Positions 27,444 to 35,355 of a stretch of DNA of 64,000 bases are shown here, one piece after another. Made by a program: the position numbers and the translations under genes. Below the pieces are notes generated by a model. The model saw only the letters and a program-made list of their open reading frames with translations. It was not told the origin of the DNA and searched no databases. Origin of the DNA: Psychroflexus sp. ALD_RP9 (lineage in GTDB: Bacteria; Bacteroidota; Bacteroidia; Flavobacteriales; Flavobacteriaceae); the NCBI RefSeq assembly GCF_017311165.1, contig NZ_CP062973.1, forward strand, positions 2,402,001 through 2,466,000. Direction: 5' to 3'. How positions within the stretch are numbered: the stretch's first letter is position 1; the number at the start of each line of letters is the position of its first letter.

Positions 27444-28121
27444 TTAGAATTTCATACCAATACCAAAACCAGCGATTGCAGGATTTATATCAACTTCCGC
27501 GGGAATTGATAAGCCTGGTAACATATTATCGGCATCTACTGTAACATCAGTACTTAAGAAGATGTATTTAAAATCTGCGTTTAAGAAAAACTTTTCATTA
27601 ATCATATAATCGAAACCAATTTGTGTAGCAATACCGAAGCTATTATCGTAGCTAATTCCTTTAGCAACACCACCAGCATCTTCATTATAGAAAATAGTAT
27701 AATTTATACCAGCACCAACATAAGGCTTAAAGTTTTTAAATAACTCGTGGTGATATTGAAAAGTTAAAGTAGGAGGAAGCAACCATACATCACCTAGGTC
27801 AACATTAGCATTAGTACTACCACCAACAGCTGAAATATCAGAGCCTACCGTATTAACATCATGCTTTGCAGTTCCTAAAATTAATTCTAAGGCAAACTTT
27901 TTATTAATAAAGTAAGTAAAATCTAGCTCAGGTACAAATGCATTAGAGATATCAACATCGCCACCTATAACACCAATATTAGCGCTTTCGTTTGGCATAA
28001 TGTTGATTGCACGTAAACGGACTTGCCATTTTGAAAATTCTTCTGAATTGTCTTCTTGTGCTGAGGCAAAAAATGGACTAATTAACAATGCAGTAAAAAC
28101 CGCAACTACTACTTTTTTCAT
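27444..28121 (-). CDS. OmpW-family outer-membrane beta-barrel protein
   Basis: The 225-aa protein has a signal peptide (about 1-21, ending ASAQ) followed by alternating amphipathic strands with the OmpW features WQVRLRAINIMPNES near the N-terminus, TYFINKKFALELILGT, LLPPTLTFQYH, KPYVGAGINYTIF and a C-terminal GFGIGMKF ending in phenylalanine. OmpW is an 8-strand barrel for small hydrophobic molecules. The ORF extends to 28199, but the 28121 ATG gives a clean signal peptide, and a -7 box lies in the extension. Confidence 0.9.
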   Translation of the reverse strand: MKKVVVAVFTALLISPFFASAQEDNSEEFSKWQVRLRAINIMPNESANIGVIGGDVDISNAFVPELDFTYFINKKFALELILGTAKHDVNTVGSDISAVGGSTNANVDLGDVWLLPPTLTFQYHHELFKNFKPYVGAGINYTIFYNEDAGGVAKGISYDNSFGIATQIGFDYMINEKFFLNADFKYIFLSTDVTVDADNMLPGLSIPAEVDINPAIAGFGIGMKF

Positions 28122-28145
28122 GAGTTTATATTTTGAATTATGAAG

Positions 28146-28153
28146 CAAAAATA
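28146..28153 (-). promoter_or_regulatory. -7 element (TATTTTTG) of the OmpW-like gene
   Basis: Exact TAnnTTTG match on the minus strand, 24 bases before the ATG at 28121. Confidence 0.45.
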
Positions 28154-28202
28154 AATTCAGTCTAAAATGTAAACTATGACAAATATCATAAACTAACACT
28201 TG

Positions 28203-29249
28203 TTAGCTTTTTTCTAAATTGATCATAATATCAAAGCATAACTTATCTATCTTTTGCATATCTGGATGGTACGCCGATACATTAGACAACACAACAACTG
28301 CTTTGTTAGTATCAGGATTAACAACAATTGTAGATGTAAAACCTCCAACAGCTCCATTATGCCAATACCAAGTAAAACCAGCTTTGGTTTTTAAAATATT
28401 CCATCCAAGCCCAACTAATTGTCTTTCATTAATTTGATGTGTTTGTTTTAAAGTTAAATTTAAAGCTGCATTAGATTTATCGATAATTTTTTTAGAGAAA
28501 ATCAACATATCTTGAGCTGATGAAAAAATATCTCCGACACCTTTTAAAGCATCAAAAGTCCAGTAGGAGGTAAGCTCACCTTTAGCATCAAGGCCTTTAA
28601 TAACATTGTTCATACTTTTAGGATTGCTTGTGGTGTTTAACATACCTAAAGGTTTAATCACATGGGTTTGTAGTAAATCTTCGTAAGACTGTTTAGTTAA
28701 AAACTCAAGAGAAAAACCTAATAAGCCAGTTCCTAAATTTGAATATTGATAAGAAGGATCACCTAATTTTAGGTCTTTTTTTAAGTAAGTAAGCAATTCT
28801 TTATCTCTGTAGTTTAAGTAAGGATTGCTTTGATTTTTAAATGCACTTTCTGCAAAATTGCTTGGAAGTCTTGGTAATCCAGAGGTATGATTTGCCAGTG
28901 ACTTCAAAGTAATTGGCTGATTAAACAAAGTATCAAAAATAGCAAGTTTACTTATGTCTTGATTAAGATCTACTTTATTATTTAGATGTAAATCAGCTAA
29001 AATAATAGATGTAAAAACTTTAGAAATTGAGCCAATTTGAAATAATTGTGTTGAATTTTCTTCTGAAACAACACTATATTGAGTGTTTTTAAAACCTTTA
29101 AAAACATCTTCACCATTTGAAGTATATGCAACTGAGATTTGCGTTTCTGCAGGAAATTGCTCTAAGGTTGCTTTAATTAGTTGAGATGGTGATTGTGCAA
29201 AAACTGAAGTTACTGAACAACATAAAACTATAAGTGACTTATAAAACAT
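28203..29249 (-). CDS. Serine beta-lactamase-fold hydrolase (class C / PBP-like)
   Basis: The 348-aa secreted protein has a signal peptide (about 1-19, ending SVFAQ) and the class C/PBP4-type motifs: SISK as the SxxK nucleophile (about 74), YSN as YxN (about 172), and HNGAVGG as the HxG box (about 310). Such proteins are D,D-peptidases, esterases or, rarely, true AmpC enzymes; resistance cannot be inferred. The start at 29249 overlaps the upstream PH-domain gene by 11 bases, consistent with coupled translation; longer ORF starts reach 29327. Confidence 0.85.
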   Translation of the reverse strand: MFYKSLIVLCCSVTSVFAQSPSQLIKATLEQFPAETQISVAYTSNGEDVFKGFKNTQYSVVSEENSTQLFQIGSISKVFTSIILADLHLNNKVDLNQDISKLAIFDTLFNQPITLKSLANHTSGLPRLPSNFAESAFKNQSNPYLNYRDKELLTYLKKDLKLGDPSYQYSNLGTGLLGFSLEFLTKQSYEDLLQTHVIKPLGMLNTTSNPKSMNNVIKGLDAKGELTSYWTFDALKGVGDIFSSAQDMLIFSKKIIDKSNAALNLTLKQTHQINERQLVGLGWNILKTKAGFTWYWHNGAVGGFTSTIVVNPDTNKAVVVLSNVSAYHPDMQKIDKLCFDIMINLEKS

Positions 29250-29616
29250 ACTGCGCCAATACTTTTTGAACATCATAAACATTAACTTTTTTATTAAAAT
29301 TTTGAATAATACTAGGAGTTGATTCACTTGAAATATAAATTTTTAATTCGGCTTCTAGATCAAAAGTACCTGCTGTTTCTATAGAGAAACGAGAAATGCT
29401 TTTATAAGCAATAGATAAGTACTCTCTTTTTTTACCTGTTAATCCCTGAATATTCACAAAAATCAAGCGTTTATTTGTGAAAATTAAAGTATCTCTTACC
29501 AATTTGAAGCCAATATCTACTTGTTCATTTTCAATTAATAAATCGGCGTAATCATTAGCTAATTGCTCTGGATTTACGGTGCCAGCATTTCCTAAAAGCG
29601 ATGAAAAAAGTCCCAT
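29239..29616 (-). CDS. Bacterial PH-domain (bPH) protein
   Basis: The 125-aa protein resembles the bacterial PH-domain family PF08000: N-terminal helix, then LIFTNKRLIFVNIQG, the KKREYLSIAYKSISRFSIE strand pair and a final strand-helix. No signal peptide or membrane segment is seen, so it is cytoplasmic. Members are of unknown function and have a fold like eukaryotic lipid-binding PH domains. It overlaps the serine hydrolase gene by 11 bases. Confidence 0.78.
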   Translation of the reverse strand: MGLFSSLLGNAGTVNPEQLANDYADLLIENEQVDIGFKLVRDTLIFTNKRLIFVNIQGLTGKKREYLSIAYKSISRFSIETAGTFDLEAELKIYISSESTPSIIQNFNKKVNVYDVQKVLAQYVL

Positions 29617-29689
29617 AATATTTTTTAATTGTTAGAAATTAATTCCTAAAGTTAAAGATTTTTCTTGCTAACTTAGCAAAAATTATTTG

Positions 29690-30733
29690 ATGAAATCTAA
29701 ATATATTGGTTATGCGTTTTTAGGGGCAATTGTTATAATTATTGCATTTGTGATATTTCGAATGGCTTCAACTGGAAATGAAGCTAACACAAACACTTCA
29801 ATCAAAAATTTTTTAGTTTATGAAGGTCAAGTTTATGGCACCTATTTTTCAATAATTTATAAGTCACCTATATCTTACAAAACCCAAATTGACTCAATTT
29901 TTAATAGTATCGATCAAGCAGCAAGTGCCTATATTTCAAATTCCGAAATAAATGTGCTCAACAATAAACGTATTATACCAAATTCCTCAAAGATTTTAAA
30001 AGCTCACTTTAATAAAGCGAAGGATTTATATGAAGTTACGAATGCCTATTTTGATCCAACAATCTCACCTGTTATTGAGTTGTGGGGCTTTGGAAAAAAT
30101 ACAACTCCAAATGTCGATTCGCTCAAAATTGAACTTGCCATGCAACGTGTTGGATTTTCTGAAAGCTACCAAATAATAGGAGATACCATAAGTTTAAAGA
30201 ATAATGCTGTTATTAATTTTACAGCTATGGGCGAAGGCTTTGCTATTGACGAAATTTCAAACTTTTTAGCCTCTAAAAATATAAGCGACTTTAAAGTTGA
30301 AATTGGTGGAGAATTACAAGCTAGAGGAGAAAGTAGTAAGCAAAAACCCTGGTTAATTGGTATTGAAAATCCTCTATATGACGAAAATCAGGATTTAAAA
30401 CGCTTTTTAGCTACTGTTGAAGTTTCTAACCTTGCATTGAGTACTTCAGGTAGTTATCGAAAGTATTTTATTGATGAATCTGGTGTCAAAAGGAGTCATA
30501 TTATTAATCCTAAAACAGGTTACCCAGTCAATCACACTTTAATTTCTGTAAGTGTTTTAGCAGAAACTTCTACCAAGGCAGATGCTTATGCTACAGCAAT
30601 TATGGCAATGGGTCTTGAGCAAGGAAAGGTTTTTATTAAAAATAAACCAGATTTAGAGGCATTTTTAATTTTTGAAACGGCAGATGGAATAGATGTTTGG
30701 AGCAGTAGCCAACAATTTAAGATGGAGTCTTAA
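29690..30733 (+). CDS. apbE: FAD:protein FMN transferase (ApbE family)
   Basis: The 347-aa membrane-anchored protein has one N-terminal helix (about 5-25) and the ApbE signatures: ELWGFG (about 140), AMGEGFAIDEI near 180, the GGELQARGE loop near 205, LALSTSGSYRK (about 248), HIINPKTGYPV (about 270) and a metal-binding DAYATAIMAMG near 300. It attaches FMN to threonine of periplasmic or inner-membrane proteins such as Na+-NQR subunits. The ORF can be read from a TTG at 29687, but the ATG at 29690 is used. Confidence 0.93.
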   Translation: MKSKYIGYAFLGAIVIIIAFVIFRMASTGNEANTNTSIKNFLVYEGQVYGTYFSIIYKSPISYKTQIDSIFNSIDQAASAYISNSEINVLNNKRIIPNSSKILKAHFNKAKDLYEVTNAYFDPTISPVIELWGFGKNTTPNVDSLKIELAMQRVGFSESYQIIGDTISLKNNAVINFTAMGEGFAIDEISNFLASKNISDFKVEIGGELQARGESSKQKPWLIGIENPLYDENQDLKRFLATVEVSNLALSTSGSYRKYFIDESGVKRSHIINPKTGYPVNHTLISVSVLAETSTKADAYATAIMAMGLEQGKVFIKNKPDLEAFLIFETADGIDVWSSSQQFKMES

Positions 30734-30971
30734 ATAAAAGCTTGTATATCTTCTTAAAAGCATCTTCGCCAAAGTGCCATTTTACTAAAAAGTCATTTGG
30801 TGACTGACTATCAATTTTTTGAATTTTTGGTGCAGCAATAAAACTCGCTACTGCAGCAATACTAGCAATTATTCCTGTAACATCAGTAAACTGACTTACA
30901 ATAACCCATATTAAAACATAAGTCAACAAGAAAATTATTAAGCCTAAAATTTTTGCTTTTTTGTAAATCAT
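30717..30971 (-). CDS. Small two-helix membrane protein
   Basis: The 84-aa protein has two hydrophobic segments (about 8-28 and 32-50) and a basic cytoplasmic tail with KWHFGEDAFKKIYK. It overlaps the end of apbE by 17 bases on the opposite strand. Such small proteins accompany apbE in some flavobacteria, but no function is known. The ATG start and membrane profile make it a likely real gene. Confidence 0.6.
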   Translation of the reverse strand: MIYKKAKILGLIIFLLTYVLIWVIVSQFTDVTGIIASIAAVASFIAAPKIQKIDSQSPNDFLVKWHFGEDAFKKIYKLLFKTPS

Positions 30972-31071
30972 TATTATAATTATTACAAATTAAAATGTTG
31001 TACAAAAGTATTGATTTATGTTAAAATAAAGCTGACAATTATCATCAGGTAAATAATTAAAAGCTTCAATT

Positions 31072-31103
31072 AAAAAACGGCTTGATTAATCAAGCCGTTT
31101 TTT
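31072..31103. terminator. Intrinsic terminator after the acyl-CoA synthetase fusion gene
   Basis: A perfect 32-base palindrome, AAAAAACGGCTTGATT followed by its complement, with A- and T-runs at both ends. It is 21 bases after the stop of the minus-strand fusion gene. Confidence 0.88.
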
Positions 31104-31124
31104 AATGAACTTAATGATTTTATT

Positions 31125-34100
31125 TTAGGTTGTCTCATTTTTAACCACTTCAATAACTTCATCTACTATTGAAGGATCAAGAAGAGTAGACGTATCACCA
31201 AGTTGATTCATTTCATGAGATGATACTTTTCTTAAAATTCTACGCATAATTTTTCCACTGCGGGTTTTTGGTAAACCGGAAACAAAATGTATACGATCTA
31301 ATTTTGCTATAGGACCAATTTTACTTGTAATAATCTGATTAATTTCTTTGCGAACATTATCATGATCTCGCGATTCACCTTCTTCTTTTAAAATAATGAA
31401 ACCAGATAGTGCATTTCCTTTTACATCATGAGGAAAACCGACAATAGCAGATTCTGCTACAGCAGGATGCTCATTTATTGCGTCTTCTATCGGTGCTGTA
31501 CCCAAATTATGTCCAGAAACAATCACAACATCATCTACGCGACCCGTAATTCTATAATAGCCAACTTCATCACGAACCGCACCATCTCCTGTAAAGTACA
31601 TGTCTTTGTAAGCTGAAAAATAAGTGTCTTTGTAACGCTGATGGTCTCCATAAACCGTACGCGCTATACTTGGCCAAGGCCGTTTTATACACAATCTACC
31701 AGATACAGAGTTTTCTGAAATTTCTTGATTGTTTTCATCCATTAAACATGGCTGAATTCCTGGAAGTGGTAAAGTTGCGTAAGTTGGTTTAGTAGGTGTA
31801 ACAAAAGGAATAGGAGAAACCATAATACCACCTGTTTCAGTTTGCCACCAAGTATCGACAATAGGTGACTTTTTCTTACCAATATTATCGTTATACCAAT
31901 TCCAAGCTTCTTCATTAATAGGTTCGCCAACACTACCTAATACTTTAATCGAACTTAAGTCATATTTATTCACATAATCGATAGATTGTTTTGCTAAAGC
32001 TCTAATCGCGGTTGGAGCGGTATAAAATTGGTTAACTTTTAACTTTTCGACTACTTCCCAGAATCGTCCAAAATCTGGATAAGAAGGAACTCCTTCAAAC
32101 ATTACTGAAGTAGCACCGTTTAATAAAGGCCCATAAACAATATAACTGTGACCTGTAATCCAGCCTATATCTGCAGTACACCAGTAAACATCACCAGGCT
32201 GATATTGAAACACGTTTTTAAATGTAAAGGCTGTATAAACCATATAACCAGCAGTTGTATGAACCATACCTTTAGGTTTTCCTGTTGAACCAGATGTGTA
32301 TAATATAAATAGAGGATCTTCAGCATCCATTATTTCGGCAGGACAAACATCATCAACTTGTTTTAAGGCCTCATGAAGCCATAAATCACGACCTTCCTTC
32401 ATTGTAACTTTTTCATGTGTACGTTTAACCACAAGAGAGTGCTCAATTGAAGGGCAAGATTGTAAAGCTTCATCACAAATTCCTTTAAGGTCAATTGTTT
32501 TATTTCCACGGTAAGATCCATCAGAAGTCACTAATAATTTACAATTAGAATCATTTATTCTAGAGGCTAGCGCAGAAGCTGAAAACCCAGCAAACACAAC
32601 TGAATGAATGGCGCCAATACGGGCACATGCTAAAACAGTTACCGTTAACTCGGGAATCATTGGCAAATACACACAAACGCGATCACCTTTTTTAACACCT
32701 AAGTCTTTAAGAACATTAGCCATTTTTGAAACCCGTTGATGCAAATCTTTATAAGTGATAAATTGTGTTTCTTCTTTTGGGTTATTAGGCTCCCAAATTA
32801 TGGCATTATTAGATGCGTTATGCTGTAAGTGACGGTCTAGGCAGTTTTCTGTAATGTTAAGTTTGGCATTTTCAAACCATTTGATGTCAACATTTTCTTT
32901 GTCCCAAGACATGACTTTATCCCATTTTTTGTGCCATTTGAAATTTCGTTCTGCTATGGTGTTCCAGAAATTATCAGGATCATTTTGAGAAATTCGATAA
33001 ACATCAATGTATTTTGCTAAAGAATCTATGTTGTAATAAGAATCGGTTAAAGCGCGAAGAGATTTAGTGATAATGTCTTTATCTGTTGCAAAAGCACCAA
33101 TTTTTTCAAGTTGAAAAGTTTCGATAATCTCATTAATTACCATAGGATCTTCAATAGTTGAAGGCATTTTGTAACTTTCGCCATCAATAATTTTACGCAA
33201 AGTTCTACGTAATATTTTACCACTTCTCGTCTTTGGTAAACGTTTCACAACAACCACTTTTTTAAGCGAAGCAACTGCACCAACTTGTTGGCGAACTTTT
33301 TGAACAATTTCAGATTCTAGCTTAAAATGCTCATAATTTTCATCACCAATCTTAGGAACTACAACTGCTAAAGGAACTTGACCTTTTAATTTATCTTCGA
33401 TACCAACAACTGCACATTCTGCAACAATGTCATGGCTTGCTACCACTTCTTCGAGGGCTGCAGTTGAAAGTCGATGTCCTGATACATTAATGACGTCATC
33501 AATTCTACCAGTAATAAAAATATTATTATTACTATCTTTAAAACCGCCATCACCAGAAAAATAATATCCTGGAAATTTATTTAGATAACCAGCTCGATAA
33601 CGTTCTTTTGAACCCCAAAGACCAGCCATAAATCCAGGTGGAAGCGGAAGTTTTATGCTTACGTATCCTTCTTCTTCAGGTTGAAGTTCCTCACCATTTT
33701 TATTTAAAATTTCAAGATTATAACCAGGAACGGCCTTACCGACTGATCCTACAGGCTGATTCTGTTTTTCATAGCCCATAAAATTAGCAACAATAGGCCA
33801 TCCAGATTCAGTTTGCCACCAATGATCTATTACAGGAATATTTAAATGCTTTTCAGCCCATTTTAAAGTATTTTCATCACAGCGCTCACCTGCTAAAAAC
33901 TGATAGCGTAGAGACGATATATTATATTTTTTGATGAGTTCGCCATTTGGATCTTCTCGTTTAATCGCTCTGAATGCCGTTGGTGCCGTAAACATTACAT
34001 TAACTTGATGTTCTTCTATAACACGCCAAAATGAACCAGCATCTGGAGTTTTTACAGGTTTTCCTTCAAACAACACAGTTGAATTGCGATTTATTAATGG

Positions 34101-34985
34101 TGCATAAACAATATAACTATGGCCAACTACCCAGCCGACATCAGAAGCTGCCCAGAAAGTTTCGCCAGGTTTTATACCATAGATGGCTTGCATCGAATAT
34201 TTTAATGCTGTGGCATAGCCGCCTGTGTCACGTATAACTCCTTTTGGAGATCCTGTGGTGCCTGACGTGTATAAAACATATAAGGGATGATCTGAAGAAA
34301 CAGGCTGATAACTTACAGGTTCAGATTTTTCGACTAAATCATCATAATCAAGATCAATAGGTTGTTTTGGGTTTTCAGCACCAAGTTTTCTATTATGAAT
34401 AATAACATGCTCAGGTTGATGCTCAGATAGTTTTAAAGCTTCATCAACCATAGGTTTATAAGGAATAATTCGATCAACCTCTATTCCTGATGTTGCTGTT
34501 AATAAGACTTTGGGTTTAGCATCATCAATTCTTAAGGCTAACTCATTTGGTGCAAAGCCTCCAAAAACGACTGAATGTATAGCTCCAATTCTTGCACAGG
34601 CCAACATGCTGAAAACTGCATGTGGAATCATGGGCATATAAACAACTACCGTATCACCTTTTTGAACACCTAAAGACTTTAAAGCACCTGCTAACTTTTC
34701 GACTTCAACTTTTAAATCATTATAAGTGTACTTTATAATATTTTGGCGTACAGCTGAATCGTAAATTAGAGCTACCTCGTTACCATACCCATTTTCAATA
34801 TGTTGATCAATACATAAGTAGCTCATATTTGTTTCTCCATCTGGGAACCAATGAAAAAGTCCATCATCAGTTTGCTTTACTGCTTGTTTAGGAGCGGTTA
34901 ACCAATTGAGTTTCTGTGATTGTTCTAACCAAAATTTGTTTGGGTTTTCTTTACTTTTATTGTATTCTTTTTCGTAATTCATCAT
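31125..34985 (-). CDS. Fused PrpE-like and acetyl-CoA synthetase, two full ligases in one protein
   Basis: The 1286-aa protein holds two complete AMP-forming acyl-CoA synthetases. Half one (about 1-625) is propionyl-CoA-synthetase-like: P-loop YTSGTTGSPKG (239-249), GKPVKTPDAGSFW, HWWQTESGWPI and the catalytic lysine K590 in PKTRSGKILRR. After a linker of about 25 residues (626-650), half two (about 651-1286) is Acs-like: N-terminal YFDVYR-like start, ITENCLDRHL, P-loop YTSGSTGKPKG (896-906), DTWWQTETGG and K1245 in PKTRSGKIMRR. Each half keeps all core motifs, so both could be active. Both lysines are acetylation sites in the family. It is last in the carboxylate cluster, 10 bases after the receiver gene. 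Confidence 0.9.
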   Translation of the reverse strand: MMNYEKEYNKSKENPNKFWLEQSQKLNWLTAPKQAVKQTDDGLFHWFPDGETNMSYLCIDQHIENGYGNEVALIYDSAVRQNIIKYTYNDLKVEVEKLAGALKSLGVQKGDTVVVYMPMIPHAVFSMLACARIGAIHSVVFGGFAPNELALRIDDAKPKVLLTATSGIEVDRIIPYKPMVDEALKLSEHQPEHVIIHNRKLGAENPKQPIDLDYDDLVEKSEPVSYQPVSSDHPLYVLYTSGTTGSPKGVIRDTGGYATALKYSMQAIYGIKPGETFWAASDVGWVVGHSYIVYAPLINRNSTVLFEGKPVKTPDAGSFWRVIEEHQVNVMFTAPTAFRAIKREDPNGELIKKYNISSLRYQFLAGERCDENTLKWAEKHLNIPVIDHWWQTESGWPIVANFMGYEKQNQPVGSVGKAVPGYNLEILNKNGEELQPEEEGYVSIKLPLPPGFMAGLWGSKERYRAGYLNKFPGYYFSGDGGFKDSNNNIFITGRIDDVINVSGHRLSTAALEEVVASHDIVAECAVVGIEDKLKGQVPLAVVVPKIGDENYEHFKLESEIVQKVRQQVGAVASLKKVVVVKRLPKTRSGKILRRTLRKIIDGESYKMPSTIEDPMVINEIIETFQLEKIGAFATDKDIITKSLRALTDSYYNIDSLAKYIDVYRISQNDPDNFWNTIAERNFKWHKKWDKVMSWDKENVDIKWFENAKLNITENCLDRHLQHNASNNAIIWEPNNPKEETQFITYKDLHQRVSKMANVLKDLGVKKGDRVCVYLPMIPELTVTVLACARIGAIHSVVFAGFSASALASRINDSNCKLLVTSDGSYRGNKTIDLKGICDEALQSCPSIEHSLVVKRTHEKVTMKEGRDLWLHEALKQVDDVCPAEIMDAEDPLFILYTSGSTGKPKGMVHTTAGYMVYTAFTFKNVFQYQPGDVYWCTADIGWITGHSYIVYGPLLNGATSVMFEGVPSYPDFGRFWEVVEKLKVNQFYTAPTAIRALAKQSIDYVNKYDLSSIKVLGSVGEPINEEAWNWYNDNIGKKKSPIVDTWWQTETGGIMVSPIPFVTPTKPTYATLPLPGIQPCLMDENNQEISENSVSGRLCIKRPWPSIARTVYGDHQRYKDTYFSAYKDMYFTGDGAVRDEVGYYRITGRVDDVVIVSGHNLGTAPIEDAINEHPAVAESAIVGFPHDVKGNALSGFIILKEEGESRDHDNVRKEINQIITSKIGPIAKLDRIHFVSGLPKTRSGKIMRRILRKVSSHEMNQLGDTSTLLDPSIVDEVIEVVKNETT

Positions 34986-34995
34986 ATCAATATTT

Positions 34996-35355
34996 TTAAC
35001 AGTAAGATTTAATTTTTTCGATTAATTTTTTAGTTGAAAATGGTTTAGCAAGATATTCGTCAGCACCAGCTTTTAAGCCATTTTCAATATCCTTAGCCTT
35101 ATTTTTGGCACTCAGGATTAGTACAGTAATATTTTTAGTTTTATGATCAGATTTGAGTTGGTTTAGAACTTCAAAACCATCAACTTTTGGCATCATTATG
35201 TCTAGAATAATAACTTTAGGAATATCGGTTTTAACGATATTTAAAGCCTCTTGACCATCACGAGCAATAAGAACTTTAAATCCTTGTTTTTGCAAAGCAT
35301 AATCTAAAGCCATGACAATATTTGGTTCGTCGTCTACAATTAAAATTTTATTCAT
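34996..35355 (-). CDS. Receiver-only response regulator of the CrbS-type kinase
   Basis: The 119-aa CheY-like protein has the acidic pair D8/D9, phospho-acceptor D52 in LDIMMPKVDG, conserved S82 and K104 in LAKPFS, and ends at once after the receiver fold. In CrbS/CrbR systems the regulator normally carries a C-terminal LuxR-type HTH, which is missing here. Its ATG overlaps the kinase stop (ATGA), so the pair is translationally coupled. The output partner must be another protein. Confidence 0.92.
   Translation of the reverse strand: MNKILIVDDEPNIVMALDYALQKQGFKVLIARDGQEALNIVKTDIPKVIILDIMMPKVDGFEVLNQLKSDHKTKNITVLILSAKNKAKDIENGLKAGADEYLAKPFSTKKLIEKIKSYC

Noticed and set aside
28203..29249. A beta-lactam resistance gene
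   Set aside because: SxxK, YxN and HxG motifs fit the broad serine hydrolase/PBP family, which is mostly housekeeping. Nothing shows AmpC-type activity or mobilisation.
31428..31933. Short ORFs within the acyl-CoA synthetase fusion
   Set aside because: Both strands hold short readings across the ligase gene, but they carry no motif and disagree with the intact ligase frame.
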